DNA of 54,844 nucleotides from Sergeia podlipaevii (Eukaryota; Euglenozoa; Kinetoplastea; Trypanosomatida; Trypanosomatidae). The position numbers were made by a program, and so were the translations under genes. The DNA lies in the NCBI GenBank assembly GCA_030849805.1, contig JASANZ010002148.1, positions 1 through 54,844 on the forward strand, written 5' to 3'. The stretch's first letter is position 1, and each line of letters opens with the position of its first letter. Below the pieces are notes generated by a model, which had not been told where the DNA came from, did no database searches, and saw only the letters and a program-made list of their open reading frames with translations. Shown here in pieces: positions 21,658-32,319 of this stretch.

Positions 21658-23088
21658 CTAATTGTAGCGCTTGCCCATGTATTCAGGGTTCTTCATATTC
21701 TCAAGAGAGAAGATTTCATTCAGCTGCTCCTCGGAAAGCAACTCGCGCTCCTCCACAATCTGGCGGATCCCCTTTCCAGTACGCGCACTCTCCTTACCAA
21801 TCTCATCGCACATATGATGACCAAGCTGAGGGCACAGCAGGGTGACAATACCAATGGAGGTGTGCACGTACTGTTCACAGCGAGCAACGTTAGCAGTGAT
21901 GCCGTCCACACAGCGGTCAGCCAGGGTGCGGCAGGCGTTGTCAAGAAGCTCAATGGACTCGAAGAGGCACTCAGCGATGACAGGTTCCATGACGTTAAGC
22001 TGCAGCTGGCCAGCTTCGGCGGCCATTACAATAGTCATGTCGTTGCCACTCACCTTGAAGCAGACCTGGTTGACCACTTCTGGAATAACTGGATTCACCT
22101 TGGCAGGCATGATGGAGGAGCCAGCCTGCATCTCGGGCAGGCGGATCTCATTGAGGCCGGCGCGAGGCCCAGAAGACAACAGACGGAGATCATTGCAGAT
22201 CTTGGACAGCTTGATGCAGAACCGTTTGATGGCGCCGTGAACGGAGACGTAAGGACCACAGTCAGCAGAGGCAGCAATGAGATCCTTGGCAAGACGGCAC
22301 TCATACCCCATGTTGTCGGACATGATGCGCGTCACTACCTCAGAGTATCCAGTAGCGGCGTTGACACCCGTACCAATAGCTGTACCTCCCATGTTGAAGT
22401 CAAGCAGAGCGCCAGCGCTGCTCTGCATGTTCGCAATCTCATGTCGAATCCACGTCGCAAAGGCGGCAAATTCATCCCCAAGGGTCATCGGCACTGCATC
22501 CTGCATTTGCGTGCGGCCCATCTTGATCACGTCCTTAAACTCCTCCGCCTTGCGGCGAAACGAGTCCTCAAGCACCTTGACACCATCAAAAAGAACAATG
22601 AGGTCCTCGAAGAGAGCAAGCTTAAGACCACTGGGATAGGCGTCGTTGGTAGACTGGCAGAGGTTGACATGGTCAAAGGGGTGGCAGTACTTGTATTCAC
22701 CCTTTTCATGCCCCATCACCTCGAGCGCAAGATTAGCCACCACCTCGTTGGTGTTCATGTTCACCGAAGTGCCGGCACCACCCTGGAAAGCATCAACAGG
22801 AAACTGGTTCATGCAGCGGCCTTCCTTCAGAATAAGATCGCATGCCTTGACAATTGCCTCCGCGACATCCTTTGGAAGAAGGCGAAGCTCGCGGTTGGCC
22901 AGTGCAGCAGCCTTTTTCACCTGCACCATACCACGGATAAGATGAGGGAAGTCATTAATAGTGGTACGACTGATCTTGAAGTTATCGATAGCGCGTTGAG
23001 CGTGAATACCGTAATAGACGTCGACGGGGATCTCGCGCTCACCAAGCAAGTCGACCTCGGTACGAAACTTTGGCTTGTTGTCCTGCAT
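21658..23088 (-). CDS. aspA: Aspartate ammonia-lyase (aspartase), bacterial type
   Basis: A 476-aa enzyme that deaminates L-aspartate to fumarate and ammonia. It belongs to the aspartase/fumarase superfamily and is collinear with bacterial AspA of about 478 aa. Visible motifs, numbered from the chosen start: [16 protein letters not shown] (101-116), [10 protein letters not shown] (145-154), GTAIGTGVN (235-243) and the signature [10 protein letters not shown] (323-332), which carries the catalytic Ser loop and substrate-binding Lys. The GGAGTSVN and QSTNDAYP forms separate it from class II fumarase. The frame extends 43 codons further upstream, but that part is hydrophobic and unlike the family. 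It also contains the likely splice acceptor at 23151, so the Met at 23088 is chosen. No targeting signal is evident, so it is probably cytosolic. The close match to bacterial enzymes suggests horizontal acquisition. Codon choice seems host-like. Confidence 0.93.
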   Translation of the reverse strand: MQDNKPKFRTEVDLLGEREIPVDVYYGIHAQRAIDNFKISRTTINDFPHLIRGMVQVKKAAALANRELRLLPKDVAEAIVKACDLILKEGRCMNQFPVDAFQGGAGTSVNMNTNEVVANLALEVMGHEKGEYKYCHPFDHVNLCQSTNDAYPSGLKLALFEDLIVLFDGVKVLEDSFRRKAEEFKDVIKMGRTQMQDAVPMTLGDEFAAFATWIRHEIANMQSSAGALLDFNMGGTAIGTGVNAATGYSEVVTRIMSDNMGYECRLAKDLIAASADCGPYVSVHGAIKRFCIKLSKICNDLRLLSSGPRAGLNEIRLPEMQAGSSIMPAKVNPVIPEVVNQVCFKVSGNDMTIVMAAEAGQLQLNVMEPVIAECLFESIELLDNACRTLADRCVDGITANVARCEQYVHTSIGIVTLLCPQLGHHMCDEIGKESARTGKGIRQIVEERELLSEEQLNEIFSLENMKNPEYMGKRYN

Positions 23089-23678
23089 GGAGATAATGAT
23101 AACTGACGGTATTGGTAGTGCGTAAAAAGGAAGAAGTTGACACACCCTTGCTGAAAGGTCGCAATTCGATATGTGAAAGAAAAAAAACAACAACTGGAGG
23201 CTAATATAGGAAGGCAATGAACTTTAGAAAGATTAAATGAATGAGAATGAGAGAAAGCTGTAGTAGAAGAGCAAAAACAGATATGCATTCAAAAAAAAAA
23301 CACTGATCATATGGGAGAAACGCTGTTACACGGAGAGTTAGTTCTCCCCCTTGTAAACAAGTAAGTAAATAAATATATGAATACTCTCTCTTTCATGACC
23401 AAGAATTCCGGAAGTATAGAAGGAAAGAAAAAAAAAAGAAGCGCAAAGGCTTTGTCTGACAATAGGACACACCATTTAGTATTCAATACGTTCTCTTACA
23501 GCGAGAGATGATGTAAGGTCAACGAGGTAACATACTTATTACCCACACCAGAGAGTAGAATGCCTATATTGACACGGTCCATTGTACTTACCACATGAAA
23601 AGTCTATCACACAGTGCTGCTTCAACCCTGATGAAACAATAAATGTATGAAGAAAAAGACCGAGACGTCAGTTGAGCC
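23089..23678. other. Intergenic region between COG3 and aspartase
   Basis: About 0.6 kb with no gene. It includes the 3' UTR of the COG3 gene and the pyrimidine tract and acceptor of the aspartase gene. No other structure was noticed. Confidence 0.8.
23151..23194 (-). promoter_or_regulatory. Predicted trans-splice acceptor for the aspartase gene
   Basis: A T-rich tract (about 23172-23192 on the coding strand) leads to a pyrimidine-flanked AG at 23151-23152, giving a 5' UTR of about 62 nt. An AG at 23103-23104 is a weaker alternative. Both sites exclude the more upstream ATG at 23217 and so support the start at 23088. Confidence 0.55.
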
Positions 23679-26330
23679 TCATGGGGATGAAGAAGCCGGG
23701 GTGATCTGCGATGCACGCTGCTGAGCCTGCAATTTTTCGAGTTTATCTTTCTGACTCTCGAGTTGCTCCCTCACTACCCCCAAAAGCGACGCTCTGATCC
23801 GTGCGTCACCCACGAACTGGGCTAGTATTGCCTCGTTCGACGCATACGCCTTTTCCATCTTCGCAATGCTCTGTTCCAGTTCTTCATAAGACTTGTTTTC
23901 GGACTCTTTCACAGAACCTGCTACACATTCCATAAGCGATACAACAAGACTCTCTGCACACTTTGCCAGCTCATACTCAACGTCCTTCTTTGCCTCTCGT
24001 GAAGACTGCGAAATCGTGATACGTCGCTGAATCAAGTTGTACAAGTCTAACGATTTCTCCACCACGAGAATATTGCCATCAATGCGGCTAAGTTCGTCCT
24101 GGAGGTATAGGATGTGTGCGGCGCGGCACGCGTGAGCGCGTAAGGTAGCCGTGGGAACTGATCCCTGGTAAGATTCAATCATTTTCTCCGCGTTGCGGGC
24201 ATGACGGAGACTAATGTTAATGGCCTCTTCTGTATAGACGGAAAAGACTGTGAATTCAATCGCTGGATACAACATTTTGAGTAGGACAACCGTGTCACGA
24301 ACAGCAGGCAGCAAAGGCATCGTCGGACTAACAGGTGACACAGGAGGAGGTGCTGTGGGCGTGCCGGTTGCACTGCTGCTACCGACATTAGCGCTGAGAT
24401 GTAGATACTGCTGGATGAGTTCTGGTGGGACTCTCGCACCCGCAATCTTCTCCTTTATATAGACACCTGTACGGAACATAATGCGCTCCTGAGCGTCGTC
24501 CCTCATGCAAGTCCACAATTTGGTTAACACGTATTTGCAGCTGCCGTTGAACACTTCACCATCTTTGCCTGGAAAGATGCCTTTCGAAGAGTGCATTCGT
24601 TGTTGAAGCACCCGCACGTTGGTGAGAATGTCTGTGAGTTCCTTCACCTCCTTCTCGTCAAACAGGCGATTGCGGTACAGTGAACACACTACTTCCCCAA
24701 ATTCCGATATAATCCGCGGAAACAGCAACGCGACAAAGTCCTCGCGCAGCCACACCTCCTCCAGCACCTCACGCTCAGCACGAAAGAAAACTTCCAGCAA
24801 GGGAGCCGCTAAATTCACAAACTCCGGAAGGAAGTTGCCCTCAATTCTTGCGAAGTACGCGGCATAGACTTCACTACTGCTACTCTTACCTGGCGCTACT
24901 GAGGCAGTCAAGGACGTGATACTTCCAACCGTCGCCGCCGTCGCAGCAGCGGCAGTAGCAGAGTCAGACAAAACATTGACATCGTTGCTATCCTTGTTAT
25001 CATCCTTGCTGATACCGTTGCTGGTACGTTCAAAGAAGCGCTTCCGTTGCTCTCGCATTTCGTCTCTGACGTAGTAACTCCAGCGCTCAACCCAGTGACC
25101 AATTAATGGGGTCATAATATCCTTTCGAAGCTCGAAGTAGGCCGTGAGTATGTCTTGCAGCTGCTTGTCCTGCTCCACAAAGTCGTTGAGACCTCCTTGC
25201 GCGGCGGCGGCAGCGGCGCTAAGAGGAATCCCTACACCATCGCTGCGCCTGCTGCTGGAGTCACGGAACATGTTCTCACCGAATGACTCTGCTCCAGTGG
25301 AGGAGAAACTTTTGCGAAGCTCCACCATGCGCCGGAGAGAGGCGTGGTCCCGCAGTCCGTCCATAAATAAGCTATTGATAGCCTTCAAAAAGGACGCTAG
25401 TGAGCCACCCATGTCGTTAAGGTCTACGTGAAGGCCTGCCCAACGTTCCGACGTTGCATCACCGCATGAAGGCATAGAATTAGAGGGCGACGCAGCAACA
25501 GGGCCTGCTGTAGGTACACCAGCCACGGCCGCAACGGTAAGCTCACACGCTGCACTGTATGTAGGAAGATGTGTAGCGCGGATGTGATCTTCTGAGCGCA
25601 TAATCGTCTTCTTCGCCTCGCGGAAGGAGTCCTCCAACGCCGCCTTGAGCTTCCCTGTCATTTGATCCTGTGCCAACGCAAGATTGGTCGCGTACGTCTT
25701 GGCCGACTTGAATTGTGAGTTGCGCGACAGAAACTCCATCTCAGTTTCCAACTCCTGGAAGAGACCGGAGAAGCGGGCAGAGTTGACCGACAGCATCGGG
25801 TCCTGTGCTTCCCTCACAAGATCCTCCACGTGGGTAAAGTGATGGATGGTGCTTTGTAGCTGTGCTTGCACGCGCTCCAGTTTCACCTTGCGCACCATTA
25901 ACACAGACGCGTCTTGGCTGAGACGATCACTCTGGTCTTGAACTGATTTGGTTACGGTAAGCATTTCCGTGACACTCTTGCGCGTCTGCCCTAACACGTC
26001 CTGGCATTCCTCACTGGCCACCAACCCCGCCTGGATGCGCTCCTTCCAGCTTGCCAACTCAGGGACCTGAGACTCGCATTCAGCAAGCGCGAGCTCCTTC
26101 AGCAGGGAGGCAATATCATACTCTGAGTGATCAGCCGCCCCCCTTTCACGTGCTTGCGAAAGAAAAGAGTGAGCTACTGCGTCGCTAAGTGTGTGCTGCT
26201 GCTGCTGCTTGGTGGCAATGAACTCGCCCACTAGGTGGTCAGGCACTGGTACAGGGTCACGGGTTTGCTTGGCGAGCCTAGACGCGCTTACAGAAAGCAG
26301 CTTGTTTATCTCACTTTCAGAGACATCCAT
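23679..26330 (-). CDS. COG3: Conserved oligomeric Golgi complex subunit 3
   Basis: An 883-aa homologue of COG3/Sec34, part of lobe A of the COG tethering complex that brings retrograde vesicles to the Golgi. The conserved Sec34 region covers about residues 95-240: a predicted coiled coil with SVTEML, a kinase-like-free heptad pattern, then HFTHVEDLVREAQDP and LFQELETEMEFLSRNSQFKSAKTY, matching the family's layout. The helical C-terminal part includes FPGKDGEVFNGSCKYVLTKLW and FRTGVYIKEKI. Two low-complexity inserts interrupt it, near residues 265-280 and 455-475 (Ala/Thr-rich). The length is close to that of animal COG3. An AG lies only a few bases upstream of the ATG after a T run, so the true 5' end is uncertain. 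The assignment rests on the N-terminal half. Confidence 0.82.
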   Translation of the reverse strand: MDVSESEINKLLSVSASRLAKQTRDPVPVPDHLVGEFIATKQQQQHTLSDAVAHSFLSQARERGAADHSEYDIASLLKELALAECESQVPELASWKERIQAGLVASEECQDVLGQTRKSVTEMLTVTKSVQDQSDRLSQDASVLMVRKVKLERVQAQLQSTIHHFTHVEDLVREAQDPMLSVNSARFSGLFQELETEMEFLSRNSQFKSAKTYATNLALAQDQMTGKLKAALEDSFREAKKTIMRSEDHIRATHLPTYSAACELTVAAVAGVPTAGPVAASPSNSMPSCGDATSERWAGLHVDLNDMGGSLASFLKAINSLFMDGLRDHASLRRMVELRKSFSSTGAESFGENMFRDSSSRRSDGVGIPLSAAAAAAQGGLNDFVEQDKQLQDILTAYFELRKDIMTPLIGHWVERWSYYVRDEMREQRKRFFERTSNGISKDDNKDSNDVNVLSDSATAAAATAATVGSITSLTASVAPGKSSSSEVYAAYFARIEGNFLPEFVNLAAPLLEVFFRAEREVLEEVWLREDFVALLFPRIISEFGEVVCSLYRNRLFDEKEVKELTDILTNVRVLQQRMHSSKGIFPGKDGEVFNGSCKYVLTKLWTCMRDDAQERIMFRTGVYIKEKIAGARVPPELIQQYLHLSANVGSSSATGTPTAPPPVSPVSPTMPLLPAVRDTVVLLKMLYPAIEFTVFSVYTEEAINISLRHARNAEKMIESYQGSVPTATLRAHACRAAHILYLQDELSRIDGNILVVEKSLDLYNLIQRRITISQSSREAKKDVEYELAKCAESLVVSLMECVAGSVKESENKSYEELEQSIAKMEKAYASNEAILAQFVGDARIRASLLGVVREQLESQKDKLEKLQAQQRASQITPASSSP

Positions 26331-26697
26331 AACTCAAAAAAAAATAAGACAATAAACTAACAGCAAATACAAATGAAGAGATTTACTGATAATAAGCTAT
26401 GCAAAAAGGAAAAGTGATATGCAGATGATGTCTATAGACATGAAAAATACACTCTGAGTATACATGTGAAGAGGATACCCACAAACAGAAAAATAAAGGT
26501 GAGGATGTGGAGAAGAGAGAGAAGATAAAAGATCAATGAGATTTCTATGTTGAATTGGGCAACATGCAAAACAATGTCGTTTTTGCTTTATAAAAAATAA
26601 CATTTGTAGAGACTCACAGATCCTCTGAAAGAAAATAATAAGCGAGTGCATATTTATATAGGTACGAATATGTGTTAACATCTGTGAAGCAAAGCAA
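26331..26697. other. Short intergenic region
   Basis: About 370 bases between the 1873-aa gene and COG3. No gene or clear repeat is seen. It must hold the 3' end of one mRNA and the splice signals of the next. Confidence 0.75.
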
Positions 26698-29600
26698 CTA
26701 TTCTCTCCGAAGTAGCGATATCACCTCAGTAAAGCGAGCCCATTCATTTTCAGGGAGCCCCTCCACCTCTTGCATTGCCGCCTCTACCTGCGCCACAACT
26801 TGAGTAATGGCTGCTGGGGCTAAGCACGCCACACGCCCATCGCTGCTCATTTCTTGAGATTTCAGCAGTGCCACTAGGCTACGGTACAGGATCTCCACAT
26901 GTGATGCCGCCCCTGCAGCAGCAGCTGCAGTAACAGTGGTACGGGTGGCGACACCATCACCATCGACATCATCATCAACATCCCCCCCTTCGTCCTCAAC
27001 GATCGTCTGCTGTGAAGATGGTGATGCTGATGCTGATGGCGTGTCGACAGACGACGACTTTTCGTTTCCGAGAGCACTGAGTGTAAAGGCTCTCCGGCAA
27101 TAGGCACCACCCGCCCCGACCACCAATCTGTACACCTCCGGCAGTAGCCACGTACCGCTTTCATCGGCCTTGCTCAGCTGGGGCAGCATAACACGGGCGG
27201 CCATCTGCATCGTACCCCTGATCACAGCATTTGTTTCTTCGTCAGCGCCACCATCCACACTCATCGCAGTGCTCGTGGCTGCGCGTGTGCGTGAGGATGA
27301 CACAGAGAGCGCTAGAGACCCACTGAGAAGCACATCGGTGCATTGCCGAACTCCCATGCGTCGCTCGAGTTTCTGAAGAGCACTTGCACTGGGTCCTAGC
27401 AGCGACTGGGCTGCAAGCATCGCCGTCGATGAAGCCTGTGTACCTGCGGTGGTACCGCTGCGTACCAGCGATGCCATAGCCAGTGCCATAGATACACACG
27501 AACAGACATACAAGGAAACAATAGTAGAGAGTGGCTGGTCGCCCAGCAGTCCCTCCTCCACAGACGCCGCCGCCCCCCCTTCTCCTATATCGGCAGTGGT
27601 CACAAGAACATGTTGCACAGCCAGTTGCAACTCCGTCAAAACTGCCATCGCACGGCTTTGCCACGCCTCTCTCTTTTGCTGCACTTGGTCTTCTTTCTCT
27701 TCAAGGCTGACGAAGGTACCCACACACGAAGTCAGCACACAGTGACTTACCGTGGCGCATAGTGATACTACATTGAACCACGGGAATGAGCCCATGGAGG
27801 CTCCTGCTAACAACGACCATGCACCTTCTGCGCTGGTGAGTATCACCGCAACGATGGCGTGAGTCATAGGCAGAGGCGCGGGCGTCTGTGAGGATAAGGA
27901 CCGAAACACCATCCGCACCTGGTCTGTGGTGCTGCAAGCAATGAGGCTAGTACTGCTACTGCTACTGCTACTGATGGCGCTCATAAAAGTAGAAAAGTCC
28001 GTTCCATAGAGCAGCCAATGAAAACTGGCATGTTGTAGCAGATCTGCAACACGGTGAGGCGGTAGCAGCGCTAGCACCGCATTGTGATTCTCGCTAGCAG
28101 GAGAAGAGGAGTCCACGGATGAAACAGCGAGAAGCTGCGTGAGCACCATGGCCACAGACTTGGAGCTCACGATTTGGTGATCAAAGCGCCGGACGTGGCC
28201 GGTGGCCTCCAGCAGTGTGATGGCAGTCAGTATTAACTGCGCCTTTCGTTGCTCGCTCCCTGTTTCCTGGGCGACCACCACGCTCCGTGTCTCCATCACC
28301 AGCTTGCGCACGCACAACGCATAGTACGTGTCAAACGTTGGCTGTGGGGGGTCGGCAAAGTACAAAAAGGCAATGACAACACTCACCAACTTCTCCAGTG
28401 TGTGGGCACACAGCATGTCGGCAAGCGAGCCTGCGGGTAATACAAGCGCGTCCAGTCTCTGCACAGCCACTGCGCCAAGCGCCTCCAGCGGATTGGTGAC
28501 CTGTGCATGAGGTAGCGGGGCTACACCACCACCACCTCTTGCTGTTGCTTTGCGGATGCTCTCAGCTCCTCGTTCGGGCCGCAAGTAAGCCTTGCGGCTT
28601 AGGAAGCCTGAGCGCTCCATCCCCCTTAGAATCGCCACGGATTGCTCTAGAGTGCACTCCGCTACCTTGGCTTGCGCATGGGATGCGAGCACATTAACCA
28701 CACGCGCGTTCCACACCCCAAGCCGTCCCAGCGCATTGAGCACAAGCGAAAGCTCCAGCGGCTCCATGCCCAGCGCGAGGACACGCAGCTCAGGGAGGAG
28801 ACTGTAAAACAAGGCGCTATGTGCAACGCCGGTTGTCTCGAATGCGCGCACGAGTATTAAAAGGTGCTTAGCCGTGATAAAGCTAATACGGAGCGGTTGA
28901 TGCTGCTGTTCGCTGTTGCCACCATCATGCTCTAACACTGCGACCGCCTCCTCCTCCTCCTCATGGGCTGCTGCAAGATTAGAAAGGCGATAGTGCTCAA
29001 TCATGGCATACAGAGCGTCTCCAATTTGTTTCATGCAAGCCGCAATCATTTCACCCAACTCTTCTGCCCCTTCTGCAGCTACGTCGACCCCGCGACTTCC
29101 TTCTTCTTCTTCCGCCCCAGCGGCAGCAACGAGAGAAGCAGTCAAGCTGTTTGGCCCTTCCACTTCTTCATCATCTGCGCCTCCCTCTAGCGCTCCTTCT
29201 GTGTTACCTCCACTTCTCTTCTCCGCCGCTCGTGTGGTTGCGACTTGCTTCAAATCCGCAATGGTGCGTGCCAGAAAGACCATTTCACGGAGTGTTCTCA
29301 CAAAGATGTCCGAGGATGCTGCGTCGCTCTCTTCTGACGTAAAAGGGCTCGCTGCTGCGGCTACATCGGCGACGACTTGACTGCAGTGTTCTGCGTAGCT
29401 GACGAGAACCTCTTCCAGCGCTTCACTATTTTCGTCCTGATGGTTGACGCCACTGCTATCGCTGCTAGATCTTTGCGACTTTGCGTAACTAACGAGAGTG
29501 CGGCCCATATTCGTGCATTTGCCGATGGCTCTGTAGCAATCCCCAGCTACACCTCCCGTGTCTGTTGTAAGCTGATGCGCTAAATGGTGCAGCACCGGAG

Positions 29601-32319
29601 TTGGTACTGTGAGCAACCGCTCAGAGGTGTCACCGAAAGCATTCACTGCCCGCACAGCGTCCAGTAGCTTCTTGATATCTGCCGCACTGCCTTTCGGTGC
29701 TGCGATCATTGCTTCTCCCTCTGCAAGCAACGCAGCACGATCACACAGCTGCCCCAGGGCCTCCGCCGCAACCGATGGTGACACGGTGCCCCGAGAGCAC
29801 AGTTGTGCGATCGTGTTGGCCAGAGCTCCCACCTCGTAGCTGTTGCACTCGTCCACCACGTTTGCTACGCACGCAACAGCGTCATCAAACATCTCAGTTG
29901 AAGTGACGGAAGCTGCGTCGTCGTCGTCATCGCCTATGTCACCCTGCTCCTCCTCAGCAGTCTCTCGATGCACTACGACCACGCCGCTCTCCGCAAAGTT
30001 GCTACCGCTACCGCCGCCGCCGCCACTACCAAGCTGACTCAGGAGAGCGAGGAGGTCACGCGGGGACTGCACCTGGCTGACGGCACGCAGTGTCCCTTCC
30101 AGCACTGATGCCCTCAGGGCTGCAGCACGGCGCAGCACCTCGGTTTCCTCTGGAGTCACCGGTGTAGCGTGACGAATCAGTGCGTCCAAGCCCTGCAGCA
30201 CCGTTGCATGCGCCTGCTGTCTCTTTTTCATCTGATGCTCATCCAATTCTTCTACGTCGTCAATGATGGAGACCAACAGTGTCTCCAAGCGCACAAACAA
30301 GTCGTCGCACTCGCGGAAGTGCAGCTGCGCAAGGCTGAAAAGGACTTGAGACGCCTCTAGCCCTGTGAGGCGCTTCTCTGCGGCAAGAGCAACGGCGCGC
30401 GATGCACACTGCTCCAAGGTGCGCTGCAGAGATCTTATCTCCTGCAGTAGGATCCCGCCATTATGCGCAGCGTCGCGCTCAGGTCGCTGTCGCTGCCGTC
30501 GCTGTCGTCGTTGCCTGCTCTGCTCCAGGCGAGAGAGGCCCTGCAAGAACGGCACGAGATGCCCCGCATGAACGTAGCGCATGAGCCGCGCGAAGCGCGT
30601 GCAAAGGAGCTCAATAATGTCATCTGAAATGGTCACTTGCTCAGAGGAGGCTGAGGCTCCGCTTCGACCGCCACCGCCGTCGCCCCCCTCCTCCCATCGT
30701 GAAAGAGTGGAGACGAGAATACTGCACTCGGCTTGACCCAGCTGTGCACCTTTTGCCTCATCCACAAGAGCAAACAGCCGCGGCCTCATCGCCTCCAGTA
30801 CCCCATGCAAAGTCTCTGAGATTACGAACAGTCTTTGCGGCTGACCTGAAGAAGTGCATATTGAAGTTGTGGAGGGGGGCTGCCGCTGTTGTTGCTGCCG
30901 CAGGCGGTTAAGAGTTTGTGCAACCATGCTCAAATCTTTGGCGTTCGCAGAGCCAAGGGAGGAGTGCACAAGCTCCACACCACGGCGCACGCACGTCTCT
31001 GTCTCTGTCATAACGCGTGCAGTAGCAACTGCAGGTATTGTTGTTGATGATGATGATGTATGATTGTTGCCTTCTTCATCCGCGTCTACAACAGCAGCGA
31101 TGGCTGTTGCCTGAAGGAGAGGTATAGCGGCCTGCAAAATACGGCACACATCATTGACGCGATAGTGCCCTTGACGCCGTGCAGCAGCAGTGAGAGAGGC
31201 GTGCACGCCTACTAACAAGGGCAGCGTTGCGGTAGAGCTGCTGCTACCACTGACCAGGTTTCCACGCAGCTCCCGCCGCCAGTTTTCCTCGCTGATCTTG
31301 ACATAGTCCTCTCCGTCCGCAGCGGTGCGTTCATTGTCAACTTCTGAGGAGGTGAACTGGCTCTGCTCTTTCAAAGCCTCAATGAGGCGGCTAATACACT
31401 GCATGCAGTCAGCCGCCTCACTCACCTCCAAGGTGGCATTGCTAAGATCGAGCGCCTTTACAGCTGCCTCTAGTAGTGTCACAATCCTCCGTGCCTCTGC
31501 CACCTGCAGGCCTTTTTCCATTTCCTCCTCCTCCTCTTCCTCCTGTTCTCCTTCCTGCTCCACTCGCATCTTCCTGGTGCTTTCCTGTGTCGCATCGAGT
31601 AACTTTGGTATGAACTGAAGCACAGAGACAATACTTGCATGCTGTTGTTGTTGCTGTTGTTGCTGCTGCTGCTGTTGGTTAGAGACACCCTCACTCCTCC
31701 TCAGTGATGCCATCAAAGGATCGTAGAGGTGCGCAAAGAAAAAGGCACGCCCCGAAGTTGCGCCGTCTGCCAGTCCTAAGAGTGGCATACAAAGTGACAT
31801 GACCTGCCTCGGTGTCTGTAGCTCTTCCGCGTGCGCCACGGTCCAAGCAAGCCCATCGGCAACGCGGGCTGCAGTGGTGGAGGCCCCGAAGACGGCGCCG
31901 ATCGCCAACAGTTTGCCTACTTCCACACAGTAGCTTCCTGCGCTCTCTGGCACGTCAGAGAGGGCATCGCGACCTCGCATCCGCTTGTTCAAGAGGTGAA
32001 GTGCGTCTGTAGCAATTGCTTCATCGGGAGACGGTGAAGGAGTAGAAGATGATTCTGTGATAGCCGAAGGCGCCATTATCACCGTGGTTTGATCTCCAGT
32101 CGCTTCTATTGTTTTGTTGGCCTTTGCAGCTGTATTTCTCTCCTGGCCTACTACTACTGACCTCCCCTTCCTCGTGTTGCTGCCATGTGAGAGAGAAACA
32201 GCACTGCTGCTACCACTCATGCGCTGGTACTGCTGCCGCAGCCTCATGAGAGAGCCAAGTACGGAGCCGGATCTTTGTTGTTGCTGCGCCAAGCAACGTA
32301 GCGCGCTAAGATGAAGCAT
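26698..32319 (-). CDS. Large hypothetical protein, probably mitochondrial, helical repeats
   Basis: An 1873-aa protein that I cannot name. The first ~35 residues are rich in Arg, Leu, Ser and Gln with no acidic residue, as in a mitochondrial presequence. The rest is mostly alpha-helical with recurring units of the type MEPLELSLVLNALGRLGVW near residue 1183 and LTGLEASQVLFSLAQL near 660. These resemble the degenerate helical repeats (RAP/octotricopeptide or heptatricopeptide class) of organellar RNA-binding proteins. Several low-complexity inserts occur: poly-Gln near 215-228, Glu runs near 250, acidic stretches near 800 and 1760. In trypanosomatids such proteins often belong to mitochondrial ribosome assembly or RNA-processing complexes. 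That role is inference only, since no catalytic motif is visible. Confidence 0.8.
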   Translation of the reverse strand: MLHLSALRCLAQQQQRSGSVLGSLMRLRQQYQRMSGSSSAVSLSHGSNTRKGRSVVVGQERNTAAKANKTIEATGDQTTVIMAPSAITESSSTPSPSPDEAIATDALHLLNKRMRGRDALSDVPESAGSYCVEVGKLLAIGAVFGASTTAARVADGLAWTVAHAEELQTPRQVMSLCMPLLGLADGATSGRAFFFAHLYDPLMASLRRSEGVSNQQQQQQQQQQQQHASIVSVLQFIPKLLDATQESTRKMRVEQEGEQEEEEEEEMEKGLQVAEARRIVTLLEAAVKALDLSNATLEVSEAADCMQCISRLIEALKEQSQFTSSEVDNERTAADGEDYVKISEENWRRELRGNLVSGSSSSTATLPLLVGVHASLTAAARRQGHYRVNDVCRILQAAIPLLQATAIAAVVDADEEGNNHTSSSSTTIPAVATARVMTETETCVRRGVELVHSSLGSANAKDLSMVAQTLNRLRQQQQRQPPSTTSICTSSGQPQRLFVISETLHGVLEAMRPRLFALVDEAKGAQLGQAECSILVSTLSRWEEGGDGGGGRSGASASSEQVTISDDIIELLCTRFARLMRYVHAGHLVPFLQGLSRLEQSRQRRQRRQRQRPERDAAHNGGILLQEIRSLQRTLEQCASRAVALAAEKRLTGLEASQVLFSLAQLHFRECDDLFVRLETLLVSIIDDVEELDEHQMKKRQQAHATVLQGLDALIRHATPVTPEETEVLRRAAALRASVLEGTLRAVSQVQSPRDLLALLSQLGSGGGGGSGSNFAESGVVVVHRETAEEEQGDIGDDDDDAASVTSTEMFDDAVACVANVVDECNSYEVGALANTIAQLCSRGTVSPSVAAEALGQLCDRAALLAEGEAMIAAPKGSAADIKKLLDAVRAVNAFGDTSERLLTVPTPVLHHLAHQLTTDTGGVAGDCYRAIGKCTNMGRTLVSYAKSQRSSSDSSGVNHQDENSEALEEVLVSYAEHCSQVVADVAAAASPFTSEESDAASSDIFVRTLREMVFLARTIADLKQVATTRAAEKRSGGNTEGALEGGADDEEVEGPNSLTASLVAAAGAEEEEGSRGVDVAAEGAEELGEMIAACMKQIGDALYAMIEHYRLSNLAAAHEEEEEAVAVLEHDGGNSEQQHQPLRISFITAKHLLILVRAFETTGVAHSALFYSLLPELRVLALGMEPLELSLVLNALGRLGVWNARVVNVLASHAQAKVAECTLEQSVAILRGMERSGFLSRKAYLRPERGAESIRKATARGGGGVAPLPHAQVTNPLEALGAVAVQRLDALVLPAGSLADMLCAHTLEKLVSVVIAFLYFADPPQPTFDTYYALCVRKLVMETRSVVVAQETGSEQRKAQLILTAITLLEATGHVRRFDHQIVSSKSVAMVLTQLLAVSSVDSSSPASENHNAVLALLPPHRVADLLQHASFHWLLYGTDFSTFMSAISSSSSSSTSLIACSTTDQVRMVFRSLSSQTPAPLPMTHAIVAVILTSAEGAWSLLAGASMGSFPWFNVVSLCATVSHCVLTSCVGTFVSLEEKEDQVQQKREAWQSRAMAVLTELQLAVQHVLVTTADIGEGGAAASVEEGLLGDQPLSTIVSLYVCSCVSMALAMASLVRSGTTAGTQASSTAMLAAQSLLGPSASALQKLERRMGVRQCTDVLLSGSLALSVSSSRTRAATSTAMSVDGGADEETNAVIRGTMQMAARVMLPQLSKADESGTWLLPEVYRLVVGAGGAYCRRAFTLSALGNEKSSSVDTPSASASPSSQQTIVEDEGGDVDDDVDGDGVATRTTVTAAAAAGAASHVEILYRSLVALLKSQEMSSDGRVACLAPAAITQVVAQVEAAMQEVEGLPENEWARFTEVISLLRRE
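31640..31680 (-). repeat. Coding CAG/CAA poly-Gln repeat
   Basis: A triplet array in the 1873-aa gene encodes about a dozen glutamines near residue 220. Mixed CAA and CAG codons interrupt it, which would slow but not prevent length change. Confidence 0.9.

Noticed and set aside
21622..23106. A 494-codon open frame on the plus strand across the aspartase gene
   Set aside because: It is the antisense shadow of a G/C-third-position gene. The minus-strand product is a complete, recognisable enzyme, and all other genes run on the minus strand.
23089..23217. A 43-codon N-terminal extension of aspartase
   Set aside because: It is hydrophobic, absent from the family, and contains the probable splice acceptors.
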